From Cymodocea nodosa (lineage: Eukaryota > Streptophyta > Magnoliopsida > Alismatales > Cymodoceaceae), in assembly GCA_036874045.1 (NCBI GenBank), contig CM072347.1:8124501-8188500 (forward strand): a stretch of DNA of 64,000 nucleotides, in the 5' to 3' direction. The notes under the pieces are model-generated. The model did no database searches. It was given only the letters and a program-made list of their open reading frames with translations, and was not told the origin of the DNA. Position numbers and translations under genes: made by a program. Positions 20,696-32,761 of this stretch are shown one piece after another. Each line of letters opens with the position of its first letter. Within the stretch, counting starts at the first letter, position 1.

Positions 20696-22513
20696 CTAAT
20701 CGTAATTTTGAAAAGGTATTTCATCTAAGGGTTTTGTAAATAGATTTGCTAATTGTTCTGTGGTAGGAACAAAATTTAATACTATTTTTCCTTTTATAAC
20801 ATTATCCCTTAGAAAATGATGTCGAACTTCTATATGTTTAGCTCGTGAATGTAAGACAGGATTTTTAGACAAACATATTGCTGAACTACTATCACGGAAA
20901 ATCTTAGTTGGTTCATAGTCTAAATTAAAATCTTTTAAAGTTTGTCTGATCCACAGGATTTGAGCACAACAAAGTGCAGTGGCTATGTATTCAGCTTCAG
21001 TTGTAGATAATCTTACACAATTTTGCTTTTTGCTAAACCATGACACTAAAGAATTTCCTAATAATTGACAAGTGCCACTAGTGCTTTTTCTTTCAGACTT
21101 ACATTCTGCAAAATCGGCATCACTATAACCTACTAAATTTAAAGAATTGTGTTTAAAGTAAAATAGTTTGAAATTGATGGTTCCTAATAGATATTTAAAA
21201 ATTCGTTTAACAGCAAGTAGGTGTGATTCCTTAGGATTAGATTGATATCTAGCACAAGTACACACACTAAACATAATATCTGGTCGGCTAGCTGTTAAAT
21301 AAAGTAATGAACCAATCATACTTCTATATTGTTTTGCATCTACAGTTTTTCCAAAGTCATCTTTATCCAACTTGGTGATAGTACTCATTGGTGTATTCTT
21401 TGTTTTAGTGTTGTCTAAACCAAACCTCTTTAATAAATCTTGAGTATATTTTTCCTGTGAAATAAAAGTACCTTAATCTAATTACTTAATTTGTAAGCCT
21501 AGAAAAAATGATAGTTCACCCATCATACTCATTTCAAATTGATTAGTCATGTCTTTCGGAAAGGACTCAACTAATTTATCATTTGTTGCTCCAAATATGA
21601 TATCATCTACATAGATTTGAACTACTAATATATCTTTTTCAATTTTCTTGATAAAAAGAGTGTGATCTGCCTTTCCCATGGAATACCCTTTTTCAATAAG
21701 AAATTTAGATAATCTCTCATACCAAGACCTAGGGGCTTGTTTAAGGTCATATAGTGCCTTCTTAAGCTTATAAACATACTCAAGATGTTTTGAATCTTCA
21801 AAACCTGGAGGTTGTTTTACATACACTTCTTCTTTTATATATCCATTTAAAAAGGCAGTCTTAACATCCATTTGATATAATTTGAAATCCATATAACAAG
21901 CATAAGCTAACAAAATTCGTATTGATTCTAGTCTAGCAATAGGAGCAAATGTTTCATCATAGTCAATTCTTTCCTCTTGCTTGTAACCTTGAACAACTAA
22001 TCTAGCTTTATTTTTAACTATATATCCATCTTGATCTACTTTGTTTCTAAATACCTACCTTGTTCCTATTATGGACTGATTTTCAAGTGGTGGAACTAGA
22101 TCTCATACCTTATTTCTTATAAATTGATTTAGCTCATCTTGCATAGCTAAATACCAAAATTCATCTTCTAAGGCATCTTCAATTTTCTTAGGTTCTAGTA
22201 AAGATACAAATGAATAAACACTACAAATGTTGACTACTGATGACCTAGTCCTAACTCCTTGATTAGGATCACCTATTATCTGATCAATATGATGAGATGA
22301 AGCATAACGCCAATTTCTATGTTGTTCCATATTTTCTATAGGTATGACATTATTTTCTTCTAAATTTTCATCATTTAAGTTTATATTTCTTATTCTGTCA
22401 AATAATCTCTCAATTTCTTTGTCAACATCATTTGATACCATTTCTGGGAGAATTTTTGAATCAAAGTTTTTAGCATGTCTAACATCCAAATGAGAATTTT
22501 CATGAAATTTCAT
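20696..22513 (-). pseudogene. SIRE-C reverse transcriptase and RNase H
   Basis: Minus-strand pol with several breaks. 22,513-22,103 covers the IN-RT linker and the RT start (ENMEQHRNWRYASSHH). 21,913-21,482 carries [30 protein letters not shown] and [10 protein letters not shown]. 21,388-20,696 is RNase H (YSDADFAECKSERK, LSTTEAEYIA, RDSSSAICLS, NLFTKPLDE). In RNase H the third acidic box reads RDSSSA where SIRE-A has CDSSSA. RT active-site Asp pair intact. It is distinct from SIRE-A and SIRE-B at many residues, hence a third subfamily. Confidence 0.88.
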
Positions 22514-23760
22514 ATGTAGGGTTTCCTCAATGGTTTTTGTTGATTTGTTAAAAACTCTATATCCCTTACTTCTAATGGAATAACCAACAAAAATACCTTC
22601 ATTTGATTTGGCTTTAAATTTTTCTCTTCGTTCCTTAGTGTTTAAAATAAAACACTTACAGCTAAAGAGTTTTAATTAACTTATTTTGGGAACTCTATTA
22701 TACCATATCTCATAAGGAGTGTTATCTAAAATTGGTTTTAGATGTACTCTATTTATAATATAGCATGTTGTATGAACTACTTCTGCCTAGAGAGATAGGG
22801 GTAACTTATTCTCATTTAACATGGTTCTGGACTTTACTTGAAGTAATTTGTTTTTACGTTCTACTATCCTATTTTGTGAAGGAGCTCTTGGAAATGAGTA
22901 CATATGATCTATGCCTAATTCTTCACAAAAGGTGTCCATTTGATCATTATCAAATTCTGTACCACGATCACTCCTAAGTTTTTGAATTTTAACATTTTGC
23001 TCATTCTGAACTTTATAACAGAATATCTTAAATATTTCAAAAACTTCAGTTTTATTAGCTAGAAAATAGACCCAAGTAAATCTAGAATAGTCATCAACTA
23101 GTACAAAAGCATAATGTTTACCTCCTAGACTAGTTGTCCTAATAGGTCCAAATAAATCCATATGCACTAGTTCTAATACTCTTTTGCTTGTTATTTCATT
23201 TAAACTTTTAAAGGATGTTTTATGTAATTTACCTAGTTGACATGCATCACACATAAACTCTTTTGAGTACTTAATACTAGGTAAATCTCTAACTAGATTC
23301 TTTTTAGACAGCTTTTGTAATAATTTTAAGTTTGAGTGTCCTAGCCTTCTATGCCATAAAATAACTTCATCTGATTTTGTAATTAAGCAAGCATTGTCTT
23401 TAATAATATTAGAAGGAAAATTCAGAATACAAACGGTTCCTTTCTTGTATGTAGTGAATAAAATTTCGTTTGTAGATATGTCCATAATTTTACAGGAATC
23501 TTTTTCAAAAATTACTCTGTAAAACTTCATTAAAATAGGAACACTCAATAAATTAAAACCTAAGTTTTCCACTAATAAGACATCATTTATAAAGCATTTC
23601 TCAATTACCTGAACCTTGCCAGACCCAAGGATATTTGTTTTGCTTTTATATCCAAAGGTAACTTGTTCGTTCTTGGTCTTTGTTATTTCTGTAAGTAATC
23701 ATATATCTCCAGTCATGTGGTTGGATGCTCCATTGTCCATTATCCATTTTGATTTGTGTA
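22514..23760 (-). pseudogene. SIRE-C protease and integrase
   Basis: The protease box reads DNGASNHMTG near 23,720-23,750, with a stop soon after. Integrase reads well at 23,572-22,787: zinc finger HRRLGH and CDAC, core D in VHMDLFG, D in RSDRGTEF and E in RIVERKNK. The integrase C-terminal block (GIFVGY) continues in another frame to 22,514, with a stop near 22,677. It would integrate cDNA; as it stands it is not translatable. Confidence 0.85.
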
Positions 23761-23772
23761 CCTACAAAATAG

Positions 23773-24045
23773 TCAAGAAGAGATTTTATCTCTTGGAACC
23801 CATTTTTGAGTGGGTCCAAGAATTTTAGAGAGAGTTATATCAAAATAATCAATATTTTTAAACTTCAACTTATCTATTTTCTGATAATTATTCTTGCGTT
23901 TATTTCTCTTAGTGTTATAATCATCAGAACATTTATCTCTATGTAAACAAAAGTTGAAATTATTTGATTGCTGATTCCAATATCTGATATTTTTTAAATA
24001 TAAAAAAAACTGATCAAAAATATTAAGATTCTCTAATGTCTTAGC
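23773..24045 (-). pseudogene. SIRE-C gag-pol linker, joined to a SIRE-A protease start
   Basis: Ends LGPTQKWVPRD, the conserved linker word before protease. Upstream, at about 24,045, the sequence switches without a break to SIRE-A protease (YVENLGFNLLSVIKL at 24,046-24,160). The chimeric frame crosses the switch, so two protease regions of different subfamilies are in tandem. Confidence 0.7.
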
Positions 24046-24359
24046 TTCATCTGTATTTTTATCAATTATTTTGCATATATTATCTTCAAACACTACATAA
24101 TATCCATTTTCAATTAGTTTTATGACACTTAGCAAATTAAATCCTAGGTTTTCTACATATAGACATTCAAAATAACACAAGTTGGAGTTATTTGAACATT
24201 GCTCATACCTATGATTTTATCTTTGCTTTTGTTTCCAAATGTTACACTTCCTTTCATGGTATTTGTAAAATTTTGTAGTAGACTTTTCTATCCGATCATG
24301 TGACTTGACGCTCCACTACCCATGATCCATTTTGATGTTGTTTCCTCCTATGACACAAA

Positions 24360-25079
24360 TTAAGAGAAACTTTTTCTTGATACACAATGTTGTTGAGGAC
24401 CAAGTTTATTAAACACATATTTCATCTTTTTGTTTAAAAATAGTTTAACATTATCAGTTATATTTTTATTAGTTGTAAGTACTATTGATTTTTCATTAGC
24501 TGTATACTCACATATAGCATTATTGCTTTTATAATCATTCTTTTTATTTTCAGATGTAGTATAACCAAGACCAAACTGATTTTTATCAGATGTTAATTTA
24601 TTTTGGTCATGCTCATACATTTCAGTAAGTTCATACCAAGATTTTGTACTTGTATTTGAATTTTCAGTGCATACAAAATCTTTTTCTGCACACAAATTTT
24701 TAGATTTATCACATGCAGAATGAGTAATTGGTCTAATACTAGTGTATTGAATTACTTGCTTAGGTTTCTAAATTTTCAGTTTACTACAATTGTTTGAACT
24801 TTTAGAAACATTAAAAACTGAATTTCTAGAACAAGAAACAAGATTTTTAGAAACATTAATAGTCATGTTAGAAGTACAATTTGACAAATCACATTGATTT
24901 ATATTATTACTGCATGATTCATCCCTTGAAGTACCTACTTCTACATATTTATTACCTTGTTTCATAATAAAAGGAATTTTAGTCTTAGATTTACTTGAAC
25001 TGCAACTAATAAATCCTTTATTGGCTTGAGATTCAGGATATTTAGGATAATCAAATCCTAAGCCAAATTTATAAGACAC
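24360..25079 (-). pseudogene. SIRE-A2 gag-pol linker
   Basis: Closely matches the SIRE-A1 linker at 11,052-11,771 (SYKFGLGFDYPKYP at the start, KLGPQQHCVSRKS at the end) but is split into two frames (25,079-24,771 and 24,695-24,360) by a stop and a frameshift near 24,700-24,768. 24,181-24,359 carries the protease start (GASSHM, then a stop). Confidence 0.75.
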
Positions 25080-25256
25080 CGCAGGGGTACTAGTTAGTTT
25101 GTCTAACTTAGTTTGACTTAAATTTCATTTCTTAATGGTAGAATTTAAATCTAGCTCTCTCAGTTTTAATTTATCTATCTCTAATTCAAGTTCATTTATA
25201 TTGTTTCTCAACATTTCATTTTCAGATTCTATCTTTAATTTTTCAGCATTTATATT

Positions 25257-26617
25257 CTATATTTGTTCATGCAAGATACATTCATTAAATCTAAATTTTT
25301 GCAAATCTCTAGCATGGTTGTCATTATCACATTTAAACTTTTCTAAAGTAGTAGACAGGAAACAATTTTCTTCTTCCATAATGGATGAAGATTTTCTAAT
25401 ATTCTTATTTTCTAGTTTACATACTTTAAGTTTTTGTAATAATGCATGATAAGCACATAATAATTCATCAAAGTTGAAATCTGAATGACTTTCAAGATCA
25501 GATATTACCTCAGACTCATCTGCCATGAAGCACACATGAGCAACATCTTCTAACTCTTGTTCTCCTTTTGAATGTGAAGATTTTGATGATAAATCCTCAG
25601 ATTTAGACTCTTCAGACGTATCATCCCAAGTGACCTTCAAAGCCTTTTTCTTGTAAAACTTTTTCTGAGTTTTCTGAGCCGTCTTCTTCTGATTTGTCCT
25701 ACTTTGCTTTTCATTTTTCCTCATAGGACAGTTTGGAGAAAGATGTCCAGGTTTCTTACAGTTGTAACATAAATACTTTTTGGATGAAGAATTCTTGTCA
25801 TTCAATGATTTTGACGTTGAGGGTTTATCATTTTTGTTCCTTTGCTGTTTCCTAGCTTTCCATGCTTTCTTGAATTTCCTAGTCAGCAAAATCAAATCCT
25901 CGTTAGAATTAGTAGATATATCAGAATTTGAATTAATTTCGAAGGTTATTTCTTTCTTCATTTTTAGTTTGTTGTTACTCAGTGATTCATTTAATTGAAC
26001 TTCATAAGCTGTTAAATTTCCTATAAGTTTATTCATAGTATAAACATTTAAATCTCGTGATTCCTCAATTGATGTTACTTTCTGAGACCATTTAGAACTT
26101 AGGGATCTGAGAATTTTCCTCACCAAATCCTTCTGTTCAAAATTCTTTCCTAAGCATTTTAAAGAGTTTATGATATCAAGAAATCTGGAAAACATCTCAG
26201 AAATACTTTCATCTTCATGCATCTTAAAGAGTTCATACTTATGAATCAACATGTTTATTTTTGTCTCTTTAACTTGAGAAGTACCTTCATGTGAAACTTC
26301 TAATGCATTCCACACCTCATAAGCAGATTTATATGTCGACACTTTACTGAATTGTTCATAACTCAATGCACAAAATAAAATATTTAAGCCCTTAGCATTC
26401 AGAGTTTCATTTTCTTTTTCAGTAATTGTCCAATATTATAAGGGGTAGTTAACGGAGTATATGGTTTAGAAATCATGAACCACAACTTATGATCTATACT
26501 TTGAAGAAAAATAGTCATCCTATATTTCCAATATTCAAAATGTATTCCATCAAATAAAGGAGGACGATTAAGATTTTGGCCTTCATATAAAGAAAAATTA
26601 CCATTTCCAATAGCCAT
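25257..26617 (-). pseudogene. gag: SIRE-A2 Gag
   Basis: Starts MAIGNGNFSLYEGQ at 26,617. A small deletion near 26,430 shifts the frame, and 26,366-25,257 then reads 369 codons without a stop. It includes CYNCKKPGHLSPNC near residue 200, basic flanks and a long acidic/coiled tail that the SIRE-A1 copy loses through a nonsense codon. Nearly colinear with 12,073-13,296. It would form the particle coat; the frameshift separates the capsid N-terminus. Confidence 0.88.
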
Positions 26618-26803
26618 CTTACCTTAGATTTTTCAACCTATTTGATTTTAAATAGTCTAAAAACTTTAAAACAACTTGAGCCTTAAATCAAGAAAGTTAA
26701 ACGTATGCTTAGATATTAATTTCTGTTTAAAAACAAGGAAAGTAGAATAGGCAATGATATTAAATAAGTTGGTATCGATTTTATATCAAAGATTATTAAC
26801 ATA

Positions 26804-26815
26804 GCTCTGATACCA
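26804..26815 (-). other. Met primer-binding site of SIRE-A2
   Basis: The minus strand is a perfect TGGTATCAGAGC, 2 nt inside the LTR. Confidence 0.9.
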
Positions 26816-26817
26816 CT

Positions 26818-28566
26818 TGTAGGATCGTATGACTACACAAGAGGGGGTGAATTGTGTATTTTTAATATTTTCTGAAATATAATTAAAACTTTAAAACTCA
26901 AAAACAAGTCGAGACATTATTTTCATAAAATCATTTTTATTCAAGGTTTCAATTACAATATACAATTCAATTCTCCTCAGAAATTGTAGATGCAATTATA
27001 TCTCGATACCATTTATCATCTAAACAATTTCATAACTACAAACAGAGAAAACTAATTTGTAGAATTTAAAACATTTCTCCCTATTTGAGATCTTTCTTCT
27101 TCTTCTTTTTCTTCTTCAACAATTCTTCAGTGACGAATATCTTGTCTTTCTTTACTTCACCAAATTTGCTTTCTTCTGATACTTTAAATATTCAGTGACA
27201 TAAATAATACCTTTTTCTACTTCACTGAATTTTCTTCCACTTGAGAGATTTTCCTGAAGAGGTGTTTTTGATCCTTGAAAAAAAATTTTCTTTTGGTGTG
27301 TAGGGATTGTTTGATCCTTGAAAAGATTTTTCTTTTTGAGTGCAAGGATTATTTGATCAACGAGAACTCTATGCCTTTTATACTGTATCTTCATTTCATG
27401 CATATCCTTCACGTTTAACCACTACCAGTTTTCCACTTCTTCACATCTTTTCTTTTTCCTTCATCGAAACACACACGTTTTGACCCACGTTTACATTTCG
27501 AATTTTCTTTAATCATCAGTCCTGAATATCTGAAAAATTTCCTACAAAATAAACTTTCTCGTTCAAAATCTTTCATCAAGCGTAATAAGAAGTCGTTACT
27601 TTAATATTAACTAAACGAGTAACACAAGTATATATATATAACTTAGCGTTTCTAACTTAATGAGTTCCTCATGTGCCATTTCACGTGACAAGTACTATAG
27701 CTAACTTAACGAACTAAGTCTGTGGTGTTATGCTAACTCAACGAACCAGCTTAACCTTTCTTTCGGAAGGTTAAACGATAACTCACCGAAAACAGTTTAA
27801 GTTTCGGATAGTTATGGTTGTAAGTCTCCGAAAAACTCTTTTTACGATAAAACTAGTGAGACGTGTCAATACTTGAAAACATGACTTAAGTTACCATTCG
27901 GATAGTTACGACTGTAAGTCTCCGAAAAAACTTTAACTCACCGATTCAGTAATAAACAAATGTTTTTATAATAAGAATTTTACCACGTGCAAAAATAACA
28001 ACTTAAGTTTATAACACTAACCTAACGCGTTGCCTTAGTGTTCAATATAGCAACTCAACGCATTTAGATATGCTAACTTAACGAGTTAAACATGTGCACC
28101 TTACGTGATACAATACAACATTTGTAACTTATAATTTTACCACGTGTATAACACTAACTTAACGAGTTCATCTCTTCTTTTACTCACTAACTTAACGAGT
28201 TCTCACGTGACCTATTTAAACCTTTAAGCCTCTAACTTAACGAGTTCTCACGTGACCTCTATACAAACAAAACTCTAACTTAACAAGTTGTCTAAAACGT
28301 GCACTGTTCATGATATAGAAGATATAACTTTAAAACATATCATGCTTTTCAATAAAAACACACGTTAACTTAACGTTTAGTTAAATGAGAAATTAATGCA
28401 ACAAAACGACTAGTTATTAACTTTAGATCCAATACAGACAAGTATTTATATCAGTAATGTTTTTCTATATTAATTGATGATTTTAATTTCTTTTCACGAG
28501 CAATATTAATTGAGCAAATATGATTATTTTCATTCAACACACATCATCAAAACAAAATACTCAACA
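26818..28566 (-). repeat. SIRE-A2 5' LTR with alternative U3 module
   Basis: 1,749 bp. Same framework as the SIRE-A1 LTR, TATAAAAG at 27,375-27,382 (minus). Between shared AACGAACCA (ends 27,748) and CAGTAATAAAC (from 27,947) it carries a 198-bp block of TTCGGATAGTTA-type words in place of the two GTTGTGTTATG repeats of SIRE-A1. Confidence 0.9.
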
Positions 28567-29222
28567 CATTTTAATACTTGGTTTAAATTATTTAAACATA
28601 CTTCATTTGAAGTTCCATATACACTAAAATCATTCATAAATATTTCTAAAAAATCTTCAGTCATTCTAGTGAATATGTCCTACATACACATTTGAAAGGT
28701 AGCTAGTGCATTGCATAATCTAAATGGCATCCTCTTAAAAGCAAAAGTTCCATTAGGACATGTGAAAGTTGTTTTATCTTGATCCTTTAATGCTACTGGA
28801 ACTTAGTTATATCCTGAATAACCGTCTAGGAAACAAAAATATTCTTGCCCTACTAATTTCTCTAGCATTTGAACTATAAAAGGTAAGGGAAAAAGATATT
28901 TCCTAGTCACAGCATTCAGCTTTGTATGGTCTATATACACTCTCCAGCCTAATTAAATTCTAGTAGGTATCAAGTCCTAACTTTCATTCCTAATAACTAT
29001 TAATCCTAATTTCTTGGGAACTACATGGATTGAACTAACCCATGGGCTATTAGAAATCGGATAAATTATGTCATTATCTAACCATTTCACTATTTCCTTC
29101 TTGACTACTTCTTTAAGGTTTGGATTTAATCTCCTCTCAGGAATTCTAACAGGTTTAGCATTCTCTTCTAAATATATATGGTGACAACATATAGTTACAC
29201 TTAACCCTTTTATATTAATCAT
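28567..29222 (-). pseudogene. Athila-2 reverse transcriptase, N-terminal part
   Basis: 29,222-28,977 reads the RT entry (KGLSVTICCHHIYLEE, then WVSSIHVVPKKLG). The remainder to 28,567 matches Athila-1 RT through the region just past the FMDD box, with stops near 28,808 and 28,954. Truncated by the SIRE insertion; not functional. Confidence 0.8.
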
Positions 29223-29492
29223 AGTCCATGCTATTGCTTTTTTATAAGTTTTTACTACATCTTTTAATTTAGAAATTTGATCTTCTTTTAAATCTAAAGC
29301 AATAATGATTGGACATGTTCATTTTTCTTCTAGAAATATATAGGTTAATTCAGGAGGTAAAGGTTTTAAATCTTAGTGTTTACCATTAGAAGCTAGAGCT
29401 CTTAATTGAACATTTTCATCTTCACTATTAAACTCTTCTTGATCTCCTTCCACATCTATGCTTTCACTTACTTCTAATGTTTCAGAATCTAG

Positions 29493-30125
29493 TTACCTAT
29501 TTAATTCTTCTTGAATCACATCATCTAGCATATCTCCTTCATCCTCTAAAAGGTCTATAGTATGTAAGGACATTTTTAACTCCTCAAACTTTTCTAGTTT
29601 GAAAATGTTTAATTGAGTATCCTCACTACCATATGCAAACTTTATCACTCCAGTTTTACAATTCATAACAACCCCTAATGTTGCTAACAATGGTCTTCCC
29701 AGAATTAAAGATGTATCATGATTCTGATGCTTAATTTGTTGGAAATCCAAAATCACAATATCAATAGGATAAATGAAGTTATTGATTTTAATTAGGATAT
29801 CTTCTATTTTTCCTTTAGGGTATCTTATACTTCTAATAGCTAATTGAATGACAGCCCTAGTAGGGATTAAGCCTTCTAATCCTAAGGATGCAAATATATC
29901 ACTAGGCATAACATTTATACCTGCACCTAGGTTTATTAAGGTTCTTTCTAGAATGGTATTTCCTATGGTGTATGATATAATAGGGATTCTAGGATTAGAT
30001 AACTTTTTAGGAATTTGTGGCAGAAATAGGGAACTACTTTGCTCAGCTAAAAAGACTTTCCTTAAAACTTTTTGCTCTCTTTTCTTAGTACACCAATCCT
30101 TAAGAAATTTAGTACAAGGTGACAT
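29493..30125 (-). pseudogene. Athila-2 protease region
   Basis: A 210-codon stretch beginning CTKFLKDWCTKKR. The retropepsin box reads NLGAGINVMP where an active enzyme would have D-[ST]-G, and ILGRPLLAT matches the conserved flap-side block. The protease domain is recognisable and very similar to 44,365-45,672. The active-site Asp is Asn here, so it is dead. Confidence 0.8.
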
Positions 30126-30158
30126 TTTCTATAATAAGTCTAACAAAGGAATGTTAAC

Positions 30159-31007
30159 TTATGCTTTTTTAAAAATTTCTCTAATTTTTTCTTGTTTTTT
30201 AGAAAATGTTTGTTGTAATCTTTCAAGATAGGGTGCTAATGATTGTGATTTACAAGATTCTTTTTCTTTCATTTGATCATTTTTAATCTCATTTTCAGAT
30301 TTAGATTTTTCTTCATTGATTTCTACATTTTCAAATATTACATTTTCATTATCATTTTGAATTTTGTTCTTATCCACCTTCACATTACTTTCTTTTTGAC
30401 TTCTTGGTGGTATATCAATTCCAGATGTTAAGGTTATACATACATCTTTTAGATTTTCATTACTTTCATGATGTTCTTATATTTCGTTTTCATGATTTTG
30501 ATCTTCAATTGTTTTCAATTTTAAATTACATGCTTTAAATTCTATTACATTGGTATTTTCTTTTGTCTATATGTCTTGCAAATTATGCACATCTGTAACA
30601 TTAAAGTTTTCATTTGTGTTTTCCTATTGCATAACTTGTAATTTCATTGTAAATTCATCTAATGCTTTTAATTTTCTTTCTAGATCATCTAGTCTCATTG
30701 CATTCAATTTTTGATCAATTTTCATTATGGTTTTTTCAGTTTTGTATATGATATCAATTTTTGGTTCTGAATATTCTTCCCTATAATTTAATTGGTTGAC
30801 TTCTTGTTATTGATACATGTATTGTTTCAGTTTGTCCATGTTTTGCTTTAAGCTACGCTCCAGTCTGTCATACCTATCCCAAACTTCCTTGTCTCTCAAC
30901 ATATTACACGTTCTAAACTGACCATTATTTGGGTAAACTATAGGATTCTCATACTTAGTTCTATTATATTGAATATAATTCATTTGTTGTTCATGTGATC
31001 TAAACAT
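30159..31007 (-). pseudogene. Athila-2 gag remnants
   Basis: 31,007-30,807 (FRSHEQQMNYIQYN) and 30,383-30,159 (APYLERLQQTFSKKQEKIREI) are pieces of a Lys/Asn-rich gag C-half with stops between. About 510 bp of this stretch is absent from Athila-1, where the join is near 45,800. Confidence 0.6.
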
Positions 31008-31199
31008 CTATAATCATCTCAGTTTCAAACAATCAAAGATGTCATGACCTTCCAAATTGCAAAATTCACATATGCTAACTACAAGATTCAAAAATCCTTG
31101 AGCATAAGCATATGCCATATTCTCAATTATCAAATAAAACATACAACACTCCTTTTGCTATTAAAACAAAACAGTACTCACAGTTGCTTAGCTTTTCAA

Positions 31200-31217
31200 T
31201 CCTTGGCAATGGCACTA
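31200..31217 (-). other. tRNA-Asp-like primer-binding site of Athila-2
   Basis: The minus strand reads TAGTGCCATTGCCAAGGA, a decayed match to TGGCGCCGTTGCCGGGGA, the primer site of Athila-type elements. Confidence 0.7.
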
Positions 31218-31225
31218 GAAAAACT

Positions 31226-32357
31226 TGTTTGGGGTTGTTAAGTTAAATCATAAACTTGTTTGATTTTGTTTTTATGCTTATATTAATAAATTCTTTTAGA
31301 AGTAAACAAACAACCTTTCACACAAATTAGATAATGAGTCCAATTTGTATTTTAACTACAAGTGCACAGTGTATATTGTATTTGTGTGCAAGTACAGGTC
31401 GATCCCATAGAGATTGAGTAAGAATTGCATACTATTTCTCTTTAAATTGAAGTTTATATGTGTTCAGTTAAGCACTCTATTGAGTTACAGTTAACTCAAT
31501 GGACTAACCTCATGGACTTAAGTTAACTCCACAAGCCTATCTTTCTAGTTAAATACTATTATTTACATAGGAATGCGACCAACCATTGGGCAGTTCCATA
31601 GAATGTAAATAACATCAACTAAGCTCTTTAATGTTAGTTAATATTAGATTTGTCATTAAGCAACACTAACATTCAAATATTTCAAACAGTAATCATTAAA
31701 ATCTCTAAGTATCTGGGACAAATTAATTTCAGTAAACAATAAAACTATTTTTTATTTTCTAAATCAAATAAACATAAAATATTCACAATACTGACAATGA
31801 TAACATTAGATATTACATCTAATTTGTAATTAATTGCAAGTGCATAGTGTCTATTGCATAAATGTGCAAGTACATGTTGATCTCATAGAGACTGAGTAAA
31901 AATTTTGTACTATTTTGATTTTTACAACTAGAGGTTTATGTGTGTTGAATTACGCACTTTGTTGACTTACTGCTAACTCAATAAACTTAGTTTGTTGAGT
32001 TATAGTTAACTCAACGGACTATCCTCGTAGACTTAAGTTAACTCCACAAGCCTTACTAGTAACTTTCAATTAAATTTGCTATTCAGAGAGGAATTCGGTC
32101 ATCCATTAAGTGATTCCATAAAATGTAAATAACATCAATTAAGCTTTTAATGTTAGTTTATACAATATTTATCATTAATAAACAATGACATTCAGATATT
32201 TCAAACAATAACCATATTAATCAGAATTTCAAAATTGAATACAAACTAGTTTTAGTAATCAGTAAGTCGATTTTCTATTTTCTGAAATGAAATAAACTTA
32301 AAACATTCAACAATATTGACAATACTAACATTATCGACAATACTAAACAAATGATAC
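31226..32357 (-). repeat. Athila-2 LTR fragment with internal tandem duplication
   Basis: Starts TGTTTGGGGTTG like 55,541. A segment of about 480-530 bp is present twice in tandem (about 31,320-31,806 and 31,807-32,330), both with the AAGTGCA..GTG and GTTAACTCAACGGAC words, clearly diverged from each other. Cut at 32,358 by a SIRE-B-like LTR. Confidence 0.8.
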
Positions 32358-32761
32358 CATTAGAACCCTTGTGTTTTAATAATGCAAACATCCATGTTAG
32401 AAGCTTATGTATTTAACAAGTTGGAGGATGAACAGATACAGATGAAAGAGTCAAAGCAAATTGCAGCCAAATAGACTAGACGATTACTGCACAAAAAATC
32501 CAAAAGATATCAAGTTATAAGTAGTTCATTCAAAGCTAAAAGATAAAGTCAAGAAGTTCGGTTAGTTCTTAGCTTAAATATCCGGAATAAGTGGACTTTT
32601 GGAAGGTTAACAAACTAAGTATCCGAAAGGTAGTTTAAAGTAGTAGGAATTCTTTCGGAGAGTTAGAAGGGTAACTATCTAAAATCAAAAGTCCTTCGGA
32701 AAGTTAGTATGATAGTTGTTCGAATGATTGAAAGGTTAAGAAGTTAACCTTCTGATCATTC
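32358..32761 (+). repeat. SIRE-B-like LTR fragment
   Basis: Its first 40 bp (ATTAGAACCC, then TTTTAATAATGCAAA) match the start of the SIRE-B LTR at 57,217, followed by TTCGGAGAGTTA-type words. It is cut at 32,762 by the SIRE-A3 LTR. Confidence 0.65.

Larger units (their letters stand above)
24046..28566 (-). mobile_element. SIRE-A2, 5' half of the hybrid SIRE element
   Basis: From right to left: 5' LTR (26,818-28,566), perfect Met primer site, gag, linker, and protease up to about 24,045, where it fuses to SIRE-C. The flank after the LTR is CATTT (28,567-28,571), then Athila-2 RT coding, so the hybrid sits inside an Athila element. The matching 3' LTR is left of the window. Confidence 0.75.
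28567..32357 (-). mobile_element. Athila-2, 5' part of an Athila-type Ty3/gypsy element
   Basis: LTR (31,226-32,357, truncated), tRNA-Asp-like primer site, gag remnants, protease and the start of RT, on the minus strand. RT is cut at 28,567 by the SIRE hybrid. Sequence is colinear with Athila-1, and the right flank aligns with 43,858 onward there. Confidence 0.85.

Noticed and set aside
28567-28571. CATTT here as third copy of the composite's target duplication
   Set aside because: It borders a different LTR (SIRE-A2) in a different target (Athila RT); a 5-bp match can occur by chance.
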